Source of the DNA: Anaerolineae bacterium
Lineage (GTDB): Bacteria > Chloroflexota > Anaerolineae > Aggregatilineales > Phototrophicaceae
DNA length: 40,069 nucleotides
Assembly: GCA_016789005.1 (NCBI GenBank)
Contig: JAEURA010000328.1
Span: forward strand, 1-40,069
Direction of reading: 5' to 3'
The notes under the pieces were generated by a model. It was not told the DNA's origin. It made no database searches and worked only from the letters and a program-made list of their open reading frames with translations. The translations under genes were made by a program, and so were the position numbers. Shown here piece after piece: positions 25,145-33,645 of this stretch; position 1 is the first letter of the stretch; each line of letters begins with the position of its first letter.

Positions 25145-26158
25145 ATGTCTAGACGCCAGATCAGCATCGCGCTGCAAACCGACAAGACCGCCGCCGAGTA
25201 CGTCGCGCTCGCCCGACTGATCGACACGTACCCCTTCGATGGTGTGACCGTCTACTGCGATGCGCCGTTTCACCCCGGCTTCGCGCCGCTCCTGCTGATG
25301 GCTCCGCACCTGCGGCGGGCGCGCCTGGGCGTCGCGGCGATCTCGCCGGCGCGGGTGCATCCCATCGACATCGCAGCGCAGGCGGCGCTGCTGGCAGACC
25401 TGGCGGCGGGCGGCGTCTATGTCGGGCTGGCGCGCGGGGCGTGGCTCAGCGATCACGGCATCGCCGAACATGACCAGCCGATCCGGCAGATTCGCGAAGC
25501 TGCCGCTGTGATACGAATGCTGCTCGAAGGTCGGAGCGGCGGCTACGACGGCGCGATCTACCGGATCGCTCCGCACGTGCGCGCGCCCTACCCGCTGCCG
25601 CCGCAGCCGATCCCGCTGCTGATCGGCTCGTGGGGGCGCAGGCTGTGCGCGCTGGCGGGGGAGATCGCCGATGAGGTGAAGGTCGGCGGCAGCGCTAATC
25701 CCGACGTTGTGCCGGTCATTCGGCAGTACGTGGCGGAGGGAGCCGTCGGGGCAGGGCGCGCGCCGGACGCCGTCGGCGTGGTGATCGGCGCGGTGACGGT
25801 GTGCGACGAAGATCGGGCGCTGGCGCGGCAGGCGGCGCGGCGTTCTGTAGCCCTTTACCTGCCGGTGGTCGCCCCGCTCGACCCGACGGTGCAGGTCGAT
25901 CCGGCGCTGGTCGCCCGGCTTCAGGCGGCAGTTGAGGCGGATCGGCTCGACGACGCGGCGGCGCTGATCTCCGACGATCTGCTTGAGAAATTCGCTTTCG
26001 CCGGCGACCCGGATGATCTGATCCGGCAGGCGGAGGCGCTGTTCGCGGCGGGCGCGTCGCGCGTCGAGTTCGGGACGCCGCACGGCATCCCCTCGGCAGC
26101 CGGTATTCGTCTGCTCGGCGAGCGCGTGGTCCCTGTACTTCAGCGAGGAGAGCGATGA
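25145..26158 (+). CDS. LLM-class flavin-dependent oxidoreductase
   Basis: A 337-residue luciferase-like TIM-barrel protein, distinct from the one at 22069. Blocks are FDGVTVYCDAPFHPGFAPLLLMAPHLRRARLGVAAISPARVHPIDIAAQAALLADLAAGGVYVGLARGAWL and PIPLLIGSWGRRLCALAGEIADEVKVGG. It is similar in plan to F420-dependent 5,10-methylene-H4MPT reductase-like proteins. The substrate is unknown. Its stop overlaps the start of the Old Yellow Enzyme gene by four bases (ATGA), so the two flavoenzymes are co-translated and may work on the same compound. A purine-rich GAGAG stretch precedes the ATG. Confidence 0.87.
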   Translation: MSRRQISIALQTDKTAAEYVALARLIDTYPFDGVTVYCDAPFHPGFAPLLLMAPHLRRARLGVAAISPARVHPIDIAAQAALLADLAAGGVYVGLARGAWLSDHGIAEHDQPIRQIREAAAVIRMLLEGRSGGYDGAIYRIAPHVRAPYPLPPQPIPLLIGSWGRRLCALAGEIADEVKVGGSANPDVVPVIRQYVAEGAVGAGRAPDAVGVVIGAVTVCDEDRALARQAARRSVALYLPVVAPLDPTVQVDPALVARLQAAVEADRLDDAAALISDDLLEKFAFAGDPDDLIRQAEALFAAGASRVEFGTPHGIPSAAGIRLLGERVVPVLQRGER

Positions 26159-27210
26159 CCCACCTGTTTTCCCCACTCACCCTGCGCGGGGTGACCTTCC
26201 GCAACCGCATCGGCGTCTCGCCGATGTGCCAGTACAGCAGCGCCGACGGCTTCACCGCCGAATGGCATCTCGTCCATCTGGGGGCGCGCGCCGCCGGCGG
26301 GGCGGGGCTGGTGATCATCGAGGCGACGGCGGTCGAGGCGCGGGGGCGCATTTCGCCGCATGACCTCGGCATCTGGCAGGATGACCATCTTTACGGTCTG
26401 GCGAAGATCGCCCGCTTCGTCCAGTCGCAGGGCGCGGCGGCGGGCATTCAGATCGCCCATGCCGGGCGCAAAGCCGGGACGGCGCGCCCCTGGGAAGGCG
26501 GCAAACCGGTCCCGCTGCATCAGGGCGGCTGGGTCCCGGTCGGACCCGGCGACGTGCCCTTCAGCGACGGCTACTACAAACCGCACGCCCTGACCGCCGA
26601 GGAGGTGCAGCAGGTCTGCAAAGCCTTCGTCGCCGGCGCTCGGCGCGTACAGGCGGCGGGTTTCGACGTCATCGAAGTGCATGCGGCGCACGGCTACCTG
26701 CTGCACAGCTTCCTTTCACCGCTGACCAACCTGCGCACCGACGACTATGGCGGATCGCTGGAGAATCGGGCGCGCCTGCTGCTGGAGATCGTCCGCGCCG
26801 TCCGCGCCTTCTGGGAAAAACCGCTGTTCGTGCGCATCTCGGCGACCGACTGGGTGGAGGGCGGCTGGACGGTCGAGGATTCAGTGCGGCTTGGCGGACT
26901 GCTGAAGGACGCCGGCGTTGATCTGGTCGATTGCAGCAGCGGTGGCGCGATCCCCGGCGTGCAGATACCGACCGCGCCCGGCTATCAGGTCCCGCTGGCG
27001 CAGCGGGTGCGGGAAGATGCGGCGCTCGCCACCGCCGCTGTCGGGTTGATCACCGAACCGGCGCAGGCGGACGCCATCATCAAAGGGCGTCAGGCGGACA
27101 TGGTGCTGATCGGGCGGGCGATGCTGCGCGATCCGCACTGGGCGGTCAACGCGGCGAAAGCCCTCGACCAGCCGATTCCGTTCGCGCAGCCCTATCACCG
27201 CGCTTACTGA
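26155..27210 (+). CDS. NADH:flavin oxidoreductase, Old Yellow Enzyme family (YqjM-like)
   Basis: A 351-residue FMN-binding TIM barrel that reduces activated C=C bonds with NAD(P)H. Signature pieces of the YqjM/thermophilic-like class: SPMCQYSS with the regulatory Cys next to FMN, the active-site stretch QIAHAGRKA, EVHAAHGYLLHSFLSPLTNLRTDDYGGSLENRARLLLEI, and the C-terminal IGRAMLRDPHWAVNAA. AGGAG lies just before the ATG inside the upstream gene. Its stop abuts, tail to tail with no gap, the stop of the TIR-KAP gene on the other strand. It probably detoxifies or reduces an unsaturated carbonyl compound; the physiological substrate is unknown. Confidence 0.94.
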   Translation: MTHLFSPLTLRGVTFRNRIGVSPMCQYSSADGFTAEWHLVHLGARAAGGAGLVIIEATAVEARGRISPHDLGIWQDDHLYGLAKIARFVQSQGAAAGIQIAHAGRKAGTARPWEGGKPVPLHQGGWVPVGPGDVPFSDGYYKPHALTAEEVQQVCKAFVAGARRVQAAGFDVIEVHAAHGYLLHSFLSPLTNLRTDDYGGSLENRARLLLEIVRAVRAFWEKPLFVRISATDWVEGGWTVEDSVRLGGLLKDAGVDLVDCSSGGAIPGVQIPTAPGYQVPLAQRVREDAALATAAVGLITEPAQADAIIKGRQADMVLIGRAMLRDPHWAVNAAKALDQPIPFAQPYHRAY

Positions 27211-29628
27211 TCAGGTCCAGGGCAGGACGCCCGCAGCGCTTCCGCGATCGGCAGCCGGCGGCGTTCGGACGATGGGAGTGCTGGCGGCGATCTGCAGGAC
27301 GAGAAGGAAGATGTGCGCCGCTTCGTCATCACTGAGCGGCGTAGTCGCCGGCAGCAGCGCCACCAGGTCCTCGGCGTCCGGCAGGCGGGCGAAATACTGC
27401 ACGGCGGGGTCGGCGCTCGGCTTCTGAAGCTGCTGCTGAACCTCCTGACGCCGCGCCGGGTCGGTGATCTGCCCCAGAAGCGGCTCGGTGGTCGCCACGA
27501 AGTGCAGGTCGTTGTCCAGCTGCGGCGCATCCAGGACCCGGCGGGCGAATTCGGGCCAGCGGAAGGCGATCTGCAGGCAGGCGCCCAACGCCTTGAGCTG
27601 ATTGGAGGTGTTCAGCGCGCCGCGCCCGACGGCGATGAAGGCTTGCAGACGAAAGACATTGATGAAGCGCTTCACCCGGCGCGGGTTGTATTCCAGGAAG
27701 TCCAGCATATCCATGACGATCTGCTTGACTTCGCCCAGGCTGTCGAAGTTCTCCAGGATGAGCTGTTCGATGACCGCCTTGCGCAGCGCGCCGCCGTCGT
27801 CTTCCAGCCCCTCCAGCGCCTCCAGGTCCAGCTGGCTGACGCGCGTCTCGATATTCTTGGCGGAGGTCAGTTCGCCCGGCGCTTCGGCGATACGCCCTTT
27901 GACTGCATCGACCACCTGCTGTGCCGGGCGCGCCGCCGCCCCTCCGGCGTCCTGCTGCTCCAGATTGCCCGCCACGAAGCGTTCCATCGAGTGCCGGGTC
28001 GGCTGAGGGATAGGGAAGACGATCTGGACGATTTTTTCGAGAAACTGCTGTCCCAGGAGCGAAGCTGAGCCGCCGTTGTCGGCAAGATAAGGGCGCAGTT
28101 TCTCGTAGCGCACCTCGATGCTGGCGGCGACGGTGCGGACATCCATGCCGATGATGAAGACGCAGTGATCCATGTTCAGGATGATGTTGATCGCTTCCAT
28201 CAGGTCGGCGGCTTTGGGGACGGCGCAGCGGTCGAGATCATCGATGAAGATGACCAGCGGATACTTGCCGTTCTGCGTCACGACTTTGACCAGACGGCTG
28301 AAATCCTGCTCGAATTCCGCTAGAAAACCGATCTTCGCCTGGTAGTCGGGCTGCTGGCGGGTATAGCGTTCGATGCGCAGGTTGAGCAGGTCCCTGGACC
28401 CCTGAACGATGCTCCTGCCGAACTGGTAGAGGGCGACGACTCCGCCGCCGAAGAAGACCGGACCGAGGATGTCGCGCAGCAGCGTTTCCGGCGGCGTCCC
28501 CGCCAGGATACCCACCAGCAGCAGGACCAGCAGCGCCAGCGCGGCGACGGCAGCCATCGACAGCAGCGCGCGCAGCAGGTCGATCAGCAGACGCCGCCAG
28601 TCGAACCCGTTCAGCCGCAGCTTGAACCACAGGCGGTCCAGCAGATCGTACTGGTCCGCTACCTGGCGGATGGCTTCCAGCGCCAGCGCCGCCCACAGCG
28701 TCTCCTCTTCGTCGTACTTCCAGGCGTTGAACCAGACCGATGCCAGGGGCGAACGCTTGTCGTTGGCACTGTCGCCGCTCCCCGGCGTCGCCCCTTGAGC
28801 GCGGCGGCGCAGTTCGGCGCGGATCATGTGCATCAGGCTGGACTTGCCGCTGCCCCAGGGGGCGTTGATGGCGATGGTCAGCGGCTTCTCGGTCCGTTCG
28901 TGCAGGATGAAACCGGCAATCGCCCTGGCGTACTCGTCGAAGCCGAGCAGATCGTTTTCGGTCGGCTTGTCGGAAAGCGCGCGGGTGACGATCTCCAGCT
29001 TGCGCGCCTGGGCGGCGGCCACTGCATCCTGCTGCGGCTCCGGGGTCAGATCAGCACTTTGCTCCGCCAGACTCTCTCCGCCCGGTGCGGCTTCCTCGGT
29101 CGGGGCGAATTCGCCCCGACCGTCTTCACCGCCCGTTTCCGCCACTTCCTGCTCTTCCTGGTCAATGGGTGGAGGCTGGGCGGCGCTTTCTCGCTGGTCT
29201 GAATCGGGGCGCGGGGCTTCGCTGACGTAACGCGGGAAGAGCGTGTCTTTCAGCGCCGCCTGCAGCTGCTCGATTCCTTCGTCGGTGACGCCGCCGCGCA
29301 TGTCGATCCACTGCCGCGCCCGGAGTTCAGGCGGCATCTGGGGTGTGTCGCTCACCATGACGGGGATGACGGTCTTTCCGCTCGCCAGGAAGCCCCGGTA
29401 CTCCGACTGAACGTATGCCGACGCCATCGAGTCTGGCGAGACGATGACGATCATCGCCTTGCTGAATTCCAGCTCTTCCTGAATGGCATCCTGCCACGAC
29501 CTGCCCGCCGTGATGTCCTTGTCCCACCAGACGACCAAGCCGGCTTCGCGGAGGAAGCGCACGATCTGTTCGGCGAAGAGCGAATCGCGCCGGGAATAGG
29601 AGATGAAAATCTGTGGACCCAGCCTCAT
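27211..29628 (-). CDS. TIR-domain / KAP-family P-loop NTPase fusion
   Basis: An 805-residue protein from the ATG at 29628 (MRLGPQIFISYS). Residues 5-130 are a TIR domain (IFISYSRRDS, VVWWDKDITAGRSWQ) with a candidate NADase glutamate, E76, in SMASAYVQSEY. An acidic linker (about 135-210) follows. Residues 225-560 are a KAP NTPase: Walker A APWGSGKSS (256-264), the KAP-typical membrane insertion of two helices (about 350-376 and 385-403), and Walker B PLVIFIDDLDRC (457-468). The helical C-terminus includes YNPRRVKRFINVFRLQ. KAP NTPases are membrane-linked and appear in phage-defence and signalling systems; TIR domains often cleave NAD+. The likely role is a membrane-tethered sensor that triggers NAD depletion or signal production. 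It follows the Uma2 gene by 28 bases. A perfect 26-bp palindrome lies in the linker. Confidence 0.88.
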   Translation of the reverse strand: MRLGPQIFISYSRRDSLFAEQIVRFLREAGLVVWWDKDITAGRSWQDAIQEELEFSKAMIVIVSPDSMASAYVQSEYRGFLASGKTVIPVMVSDTPQMPPELRARQWIDMRGGVTDEGIEQLQAALKDTLFPRYVSEAPRPDSDQRESAAQPPPIDQEEQEVAETGGEDGRGEFAPTEEAAPGGESLAEQSADLTPEPQQDAVAAAQARKLEIVTRALSDKPTENDLLGFDEYARAIAGFILHERTEKPLTIAINAPWGSGKSSLMHMIRAELRRRAQGATPGSGDSANDKRSPLASVWFNAWKYDEEETLWAALALEAIRQVADQYDLLDRLWFKLRLNGFDWRRLLIDLLRALLSMAAVAALALLVLLLVGILAGTPPETLLRDILGPVFFGGGVVALYQFGRSIVQGSRDLLNLRIERYTRQQPDYQAKIGFLAEFEQDFSRLVKVVTQNGKYPLVIFIDDLDRCAVPKAADLMEAINIILNMDHCVFIIGMDVRTVAASIEVRYEKLRPYLADNGGSASLLGQQFLEKIVQIVFPIPQPTRHSMERFVAGNLEQQDAGGAAARPAQQVVDAVKGRIAEAPGELTSAKNIETRVSQLDLEALEGLEDDGGALRKAVIEQLILENFDSLGEVKQIVMDMLDFLEYNPRRVKRFINVFRLQAFIAVGRGALNTSNQLKALGACLQIAFRWPEFARRVLDAPQLDNDLHFVATTEPLLGQITDPARRQEVQQQLQKPSADPAVQYFARLPDAEDLVALLPATTPLSDDEAAHIFLLVLQIAASTPIVRTPPAADRGSAAGVLPWT
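29097..29122. repeat. Perfect 26-bp palindrome inside the TIR-KAP coding sequence
   Basis: The 13-base half from 29097 to 29109 is exactly the reverse complement of 29110-29122, with no loop and an EcoRI-like centre (GAATTC). It falls in the acidic linker, residues 169-177 (DGRGEFAPT), keeping the reading frame. It resembles the G+C-rich REP stems elsewhere in the window but lacks the GTAG foot. Confidence 0.85.
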
Positions 29629-29656
29629 GGTGATGGATTCCGCCTTCCACGTTTGC

Positions 29657-30289
29657 CTAAGGGAGGATATCGGCGGCGCGCAGCTGGGCGACTTCGTGCC
29701 CATCCAGCACCAGGGGGAGCGTCGCGTCAGGGGTGAAGATAGTCACCTGACGGTAGAGGGCGTGCGCCTGATCGGGCGACGTGCAGACTTCAATCTGCCG
29801 GTCGGTCAGGTTAACCAGCCAGTAGACGGGGATGCCGGATGCGGCGTAGAGCCGGCGCTTGGTGGTGCGGTCGTTCGCCAGCGTGGCGTCGGAGATCTCG
29901 ATGACCAGGGCGACATCGGCGGCGGTTGGCAGTCGATTGGCGTAATCAGCCAGCGAACCTCTCAAGATCGAGAAATCGGGTTCGGGGATGCTGCTCGACA
30001 AAACGACAGGGGATTCGCTGTGAACCGTCCAGCCGTCGGGCAGCAGCGGGAGCAGCAGGCGGATCAACAGCCCGGATGAGCGAATATGCGGGGGTTTTTT
30101 GGTCATTTTCTCGACAATCCATCCATCAAGCAGTTCCAGCCGGTCGTCCGCTGTGAAGACGCCTCTCTCGTGCATGTCGAGGAATTCCTGCACCGAGACT
30201 CGCCGCACACTGGCAGGGGGCTGAACCTCCTGCGGCGGCTCGGCGGCTTCGACAGGCGTCAGCGCCGGACTGATCTTAGGGATCGCCAT
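29657..30289 (-). CDS. Uma2 family restriction-endonuclease-like protein (DUF820)
   Basis: A 210-residue PD-(D/E)xK-fold protein. The typical order is seen: SVQEFLDMHERGVFTADDRLELLDGWIVEKMTKKPPH (with the conserved ELLDG/E-x-M), SEPVVL-like SESPVVLSSSIPEPDFSILRG (the acidic PDF motif), VALVIEISDATLANDRTTKRRLYAASGIPVYWLVNL (E-x-S with Lys/Arg helix) and the C-terminal LVLDGHEVAQLRAADILP. The fold and active-site acids suggest a nuclease, but the cellular role of Uma2 proteins is not settled. ATG 30289 is preceded by GGAGGTGA, a near-perfect ribosome binding site. It sits 28 bases upstream of the TIR-KAP gene, probably in one transcript, with a TATAAT on the minus strand at 30324-30319. Confidence 0.88.
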   Translation of the reverse strand: MAIPKISPALTPVEAAEPPQEVQPPASVRRVSVQEFLDMHERGVFTADDRLELLDGWIVEKMTKKPPHIRSSGLLIRLLLPLLPDGWTVHSESPVVLSSSIPEPDFSILRGSLADYANRLPTAADVALVIEISDATLANDRTTKRRLYAASGIPVYWLVNLTDRQIEVCTSPDQAHALYRQVTIFTPDATLPLVLDGHEVAQLRAADILP

Positions 30290-30318
30290 CGTTTCACCTC
30301 CTGACTTGCTACACCCCC

Positions 30319-30324
30319 ATTATA
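30319..30324 (-). promoter_or_regulatory. Candidate -10 for the Uma2/TIR-KAP transcript
   Basis: Reads TATAAT on the minus strand, 30 bases before the Uma2 start. No matching -35 was found at 16-18 bases. Confidence 0.35.
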
Positions 30325-30352
30325 GCGAGTTCCTACCAACCGCCGCTGGCAT

Positions 30353-30381
30353 TTGAATAACTCACCGCACCGCGTCATAAT
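30353..30381 (+). promoter_or_regulatory. Sigma-70-type promoter for the TIR-FGE gene
   Basis: TTGAAT (30353-30358), a 17-base spacer, then CATAAT (30376-30381). Transcription would begin near 30388, downstream of an in-frame ATG at 30382. This supports the ATG at 30424 as the real start. Confidence 0.5.
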
Positions 30382-30423
30382 ATGAACATATTTATTATTC
30401 GCGTGAGCACTGGATGCGCACCG

Positions 30424-32694
30424 ATGACTCAGCTCTTCGTGTCATACAGTCGTGTTGACAATGACGTTGTTGGACTCCTGGTTGAGCGGCTGCGGCGCAT
30501 CTACGGTCTTGCCAACGTCTGGTACGATGACGAAATTGTCGGCGGCGCTCACTGGTGGAGCGCAATCCTCGACCAGATCGACCGCTGCGATGTGTTCTTG
30601 TATCTGCTCAGCAACGAATCGGTCACGTCTCCTTACTGCCGCGCCGAATTCACTGAAGCGCAGCGCCTCCAGCGACCGGTTGTGACGGTGCAGGTGCGTG
30701 ATCGAACGCGCCTTTCAGAAGATCTCAACGAAATCCAATACATCGACATGAAGCGGGGCATCGATGATGAGAATCTGGCGCGGCTGATCCGGGCGATCAA
30801 TGAGCAGGCGGCGTTCAACAAGAAGCGTCGCCCTATGTGGACTCCTGCGACGCCGCTCCCCAATATGCCCGCTAATGAAGCAAACAGCGCATTGGCACGT
30901 CCCGAAGTGGAGACGCCAACGCTGCGCGTTCACCTGCCGCCGCACGCAGTAGCCGCGCCTGCGAATCGCCTCGCGCGTGTCTTCCGCTTTGCCGCCCTGT
31001 TGGGGATCATCGCCCTTGCGGCTGTACTCACCGTCTCAATCCTTCCGACGCTGAATCAACCCCCTGCGCAACCCGCCTCAACAGATACGGCGACGGCGAC
31101 ACCCTCGGAGTTGTCTGCCCAGGCGACCGCGTCGGCGGTGATTCACGAGGCGACACTGGTGGCGATGATGAGCGTCCTGCGGGCTGAAGAGACGAGGGTA
31201 CAGGCGGCGATTGCCAGCGCAACAGCCGCTGGCTGGACAGCGACGCCGCGCTCAACGGTCGATGATCGGGCGACGGCTGCTGCACGGCTCACCGCCACCG
31301 CTGAACAGCAGGTGCGCGACGCGGCAGCGTCGGATGCTGACGCGACCTTGATCGCAAACACCCTGGCTGCGCGTCAAACCCATCTTGCGCAGGCGGCGGG
31401 TACGAACACCGCTGCCGCCCAGACCAGCACGACAGCCCCTGCTGCCACTCGCGTGGCGCAGATGAGGGAGACAGTTACCGCTATGTTGCGGGACGCGACC
31501 TATGCAATCTCCACACAGATGGCTGCTGCTCAGACGCAGGACGCAGCGGTGACCGCCACCGCTGTCGCCCAGACCAGCACGGCTGCCTCTGCCGCGACTC
31601 GCGTGGCGCAGATGAGGCTGACAGTTACCGTTCTTTGGCAGAACGCGACTTATGAGCACGCCACACAGGCTGCTGAGACGCAGGATGCAGTCATGACCGC
31701 TACTGCTGTACGGATCGAGACGGCTGGTGCTGCTGCGACACTCCGCGCGCAGGTCGCGGCGACCTTGACCGCTGCCGCTCGAACACGGGACGAAGCCATG
31801 ACGACCGCCACCGCTGCGCGAGTCGAGACGGCTGATGCTGCTGCCACGCGCCGCGCACAGGTCGCGGCGACCCTGACTGCTGCGATGGCGACCGCGACCT
31901 ACGAAGCCTTCCAGGCTGGCGTGGTGCCCGTAACTCGCAACGAGCAGTGGACGCCGGTGACTCAGACCTTCTCAGATGGCATCACGATGGCGCTCGTGCC
32001 GGTCGGATGCTTCACGATGGGCAGCCCATACTACACAGACGACGAAAAGCCGGCACATGAGCAGTGTTTCGACACCCCGTTCTGGATCGACCGGACCGAA
32101 GTGACCCAGGGTGATTTCGCTCGCTTAGGCGGTCAGAAGGAGGCGGCGAACAGCAGCGAGGGAGAACAACGTCCTGTGGATAGGATCGCCTGGTTCGAGG
32201 CGCGCGATTTCTGCGCGCTGCGCGGCGCACGCTTGCCTACGGAAGCTGAATGGGAGTATGCCGCGCGCGGACCGGACTCCTGGAGATTCCCTTGGGGGAA
32301 TCCGTGGCAGCCGGCGAGAACCGTCTGGTCGGGCAATGCCAACGGGGGATCGTCCGCCGTGGGCAGCCGCCCGGAAGGAGCGTCCTGGGTCGGCGCGCTG
32401 GACATGAGCGGCAATGTCTGGGAATGGACAAGCTCCATCTACGGCATTGACTACAACCGCGATTACGATTTCGGGGACATACGGGATCGTCTGCTCCTGT
32501 ATCCGTACAGGAGTGCGGATGGCAGAGAGATTACCGCCGACCTCGTCATGTTGATTCGGTCGATCCGAGGCGGCGGGTGGGACCTGGAAGGCTGGCTCGT
32601 TCAGCGCTCCAGCAATCGCTACTGGAGTCGGTCACAGCGCTCCCCGATTGTGGTCGGGGTTCGCTGCGTGCGCCCTGTTGAGGGCAATTCCTGA
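30424..32694 (+). CDS. TIR / membrane helix / Ala-Thr repeat / FGE-sulfatase-like domain fusion
   Basis: A 756-residue protein; the start at 30424 (MTQLFVSYSR) fits the promoter at 30353-30381. Residues 1-130 are a TIR domain (LFVSYSRVDNDVV, VWYDDEI, GGAHWWSAILDQI) with a candidate catalytic E75 in SPYCRAEF. One membrane helix lies at about 187-207. Residues ~220-500 are Ala/Thr-rich, built of recurring units such as TATAVAQTST and ATRVAQM, probably a long helical or coiled stalk. Residues ~509-756 are an FGE-sulfatase (SUMF1-like) domain: VPVGCFTMGS, WIDRTEVTQGDF, RLPTEAEWEYAARG, DMSGNVWEWT, VGVRCVRP. The RGGGW segment lacks the cysteines needed to make formylglycine, so it is probably a binding domain facing outside. 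I infer a surface sensor coupled to a cytoplasmic TIR effector. Confidence 0.87.
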   Translation: MTQLFVSYSRVDNDVVGLLVERLRRIYGLANVWYDDEIVGGAHWWSAILDQIDRCDVFLYLLSNESVTSPYCRAEFTEAQRLQRPVVTVQVRDRTRLSEDLNEIQYIDMKRGIDDENLARLIRAINEQAAFNKKRRPMWTPATPLPNMPANEANSALARPEVETPTLRVHLPPHAVAAPANRLARVFRFAALLGIIALAAVLTVSILPTLNQPPAQPASTDTATATPSELSAQATASAVIHEATLVAMMSVLRAEETRVQAAIASATAAGWTATPRSTVDDRATAAARLTATAEQQVRDAAASDADATLIANTLAARQTHLAQAAGTNTAAAQTSTTAPAATRVAQMRETVTAMLRDATYAISTQMAAAQTQDAAVTATAVAQTSTAASAATRVAQMRLTVTVLWQNATYEHATQAAETQDAVMTATAVRIETAGAAATLRAQVAATLTAAARTRDEAMTTATAARVETADAAATRRAQVAATLTAAMATATYEAFQAGVVPVTRNEQWTPVTQTFSDGITMALVPVGCFTMGSPYYTDDEKPAHEQCFDTPFWIDRTEVTQGDFARLGGQKEAANSSEGEQRPVDRIAWFEARDFCALRGARLPTEAEWEYAARGPDSWRFPWGNPWQPARTVWSGNANGGSSAVGSRPEGASWVGALDMSGNVWEWTSSIYGIDYNRDYDFGDIRDRLLLYPYRSADGREITADLVMLIRSIRGGGWDLEGWLVQRSSNRYWSRSQRSPIVVGVRCVRPVEGNS
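31411..31883 (+). repeat. Internal coding repeats in the TIR-FGE stalk
   Basis: Two 70-base copies (31411-31480 and 31561-31630, 150 bases apart) and two 59-base copies (31717-31775 and 31825-31883, 108 bases apart) are nearly identical. They encode the ATRVAQM- and AATxRAQVAATLTAA-type stalk units. All spacings are multiples of three, so copy number can change without breaking the frame. Confidence 0.75.
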
Positions 32695-32730
32695 CAGACA
32701 CCTGAGCGCCCGCTACGCTGAACGACGCGA

Positions 32731-33645
32731 TCACCCCTCCCGCCGGTAGGGTTTGAGCAGCGCTGCCGGCACGGAGATGTTGCGCCCCACCAGGGCAATC
32801 GCCGCGATCACCAGCACGTAGGGCAGCGCCAGCAGAAGCTCATAGGGCAGGGCGACGCCCGCCGCCTGCAGCCGCAGCTGAAGCGCCTGCACGCCGCTGA
32901 ACAGCAGCGCCCCCGCCAGCACCCGGCTGGGCTGCCAGTTGCCGAAAATGACGACGGCAATCGCCACCCACCCGCGCCCGTTGATGATGCCGTGCGCGAA
33001 TGCCCCGAGCTGCGCCAGCGAGAGGAACGCCCCGCCGATACCCATCAGCGCGCCGCCCAGGATGAGCGCCTGATAGCGCATGCGGTAGACGTTGATGCCG
33101 GCGGTGTCGGCGGCTTCCGGGTTTTCGCCGACGGCGCGCAGACGCAGCCCGAAGGTGGTGCGGTTGAGCAGCCAGGTCACCAGCGGGACGCTCACCAGCG
33201 CCGCGTAGGTCAGCCAGTGCTGTTCGAAGACCGGGGTGAGGATCGTATCCGGAAAGGGATTGAGCGGCTGGAAGGAGTCCGCCAGCGCCGGCGGGGTGGT
33301 TGCGCCGCCGTAGAGGATGCGGAAGGCGAACAGGGCGATGCCGCTCGCCAGCAGGGTGATCCCCAGCCCGCTGACGTGCTGATTCAGCCCCAGGGTCACG
33401 CTCAGCCCGCCCATCAGCAGGCAGAGCAGCCCGCCGGTCAGCGCGCCCGCCAGCAGCCCGATCCACAGCGAGCCGGTGAGCTGCGCGGCGACGAAGCCGT
33501 TGAACGCCGCCAGCAGCATCGTCCCTTCGATGCCCAGGTTGAGCACCCCCGCCCGCTCGATCAGCGTTTCGCCCATCGCGCCGAACAGGATCGGCGTGGC
33601 GATGCGCAGCATGGCACCCATCAATACCAGGATCGAGTCCATCAT
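32731..33645 (-). CDS. Nucleoside-type ABC importer permease (YufQ/BmpD-linked family)
   Basis: A 304-residue permease of the branched-chain/simple-sugar superfamily (BPD_transp_2). It starts at the ATG 33645 (MMDSILVLMG), overlapping the upstream permease stop by four bases; longer frames upstream are noise. Eight to nine hydrophobic helices are present. Family motifs: LRIATPILFGAMGETLIERAGVLNLGIEGTMLLAAF and the coupling-loop region TTFGLRLRAVGENPEAADTAGINVYRMR. It is the last gene of the transporter operon and should form a heterodimeric channel with the 33642-34697 product. Expected cargo: nucleosides or related bases, given the BMP-type binding protein and the divergent deaminase. Confidence 0.9.
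   Translation of the reverse strand: MMDSILVLMGAMLRIATPILFGAMGETLIERAGVLNLGIEGTMLLAAFNGFVAAQLTGSLWIGLLAGALTGGLLCLLMGGLSVTLGLNQHVSGLGITLLASGIALFAFRILYGGATTPPALADSFQPLNPFPDTILTPVFEQHWLTYAALVSVPLVTWLLNRTTFGLRLRAVGENPEAADTAGINVYRMRYQALILGGALMGIGGAFLSLAQLGAFAHGIINGRGWVAIAVVIFGNWQPSRVLAGALLFSGVQALQLRLQAAGVALPYELLLALPYVLVIAAIALVGRNISVPAALLKPYRREG

Noticed and set aside
30382-30423. Upstream ATG at 30382 for the TIR-FGE gene
   Set aside because: It would precede the transcript start predicted from the TTGAAT-17-CATAAT promoter, and the TIR domain begins right after ATG 30424.
30424-32694. Sulfatase-maturing formylglycine-generating enzyme
   Set aside because: The FGE-like domain lacks the active-site cysteines in the RGGGW region, and no sulfatase gene is nearby.
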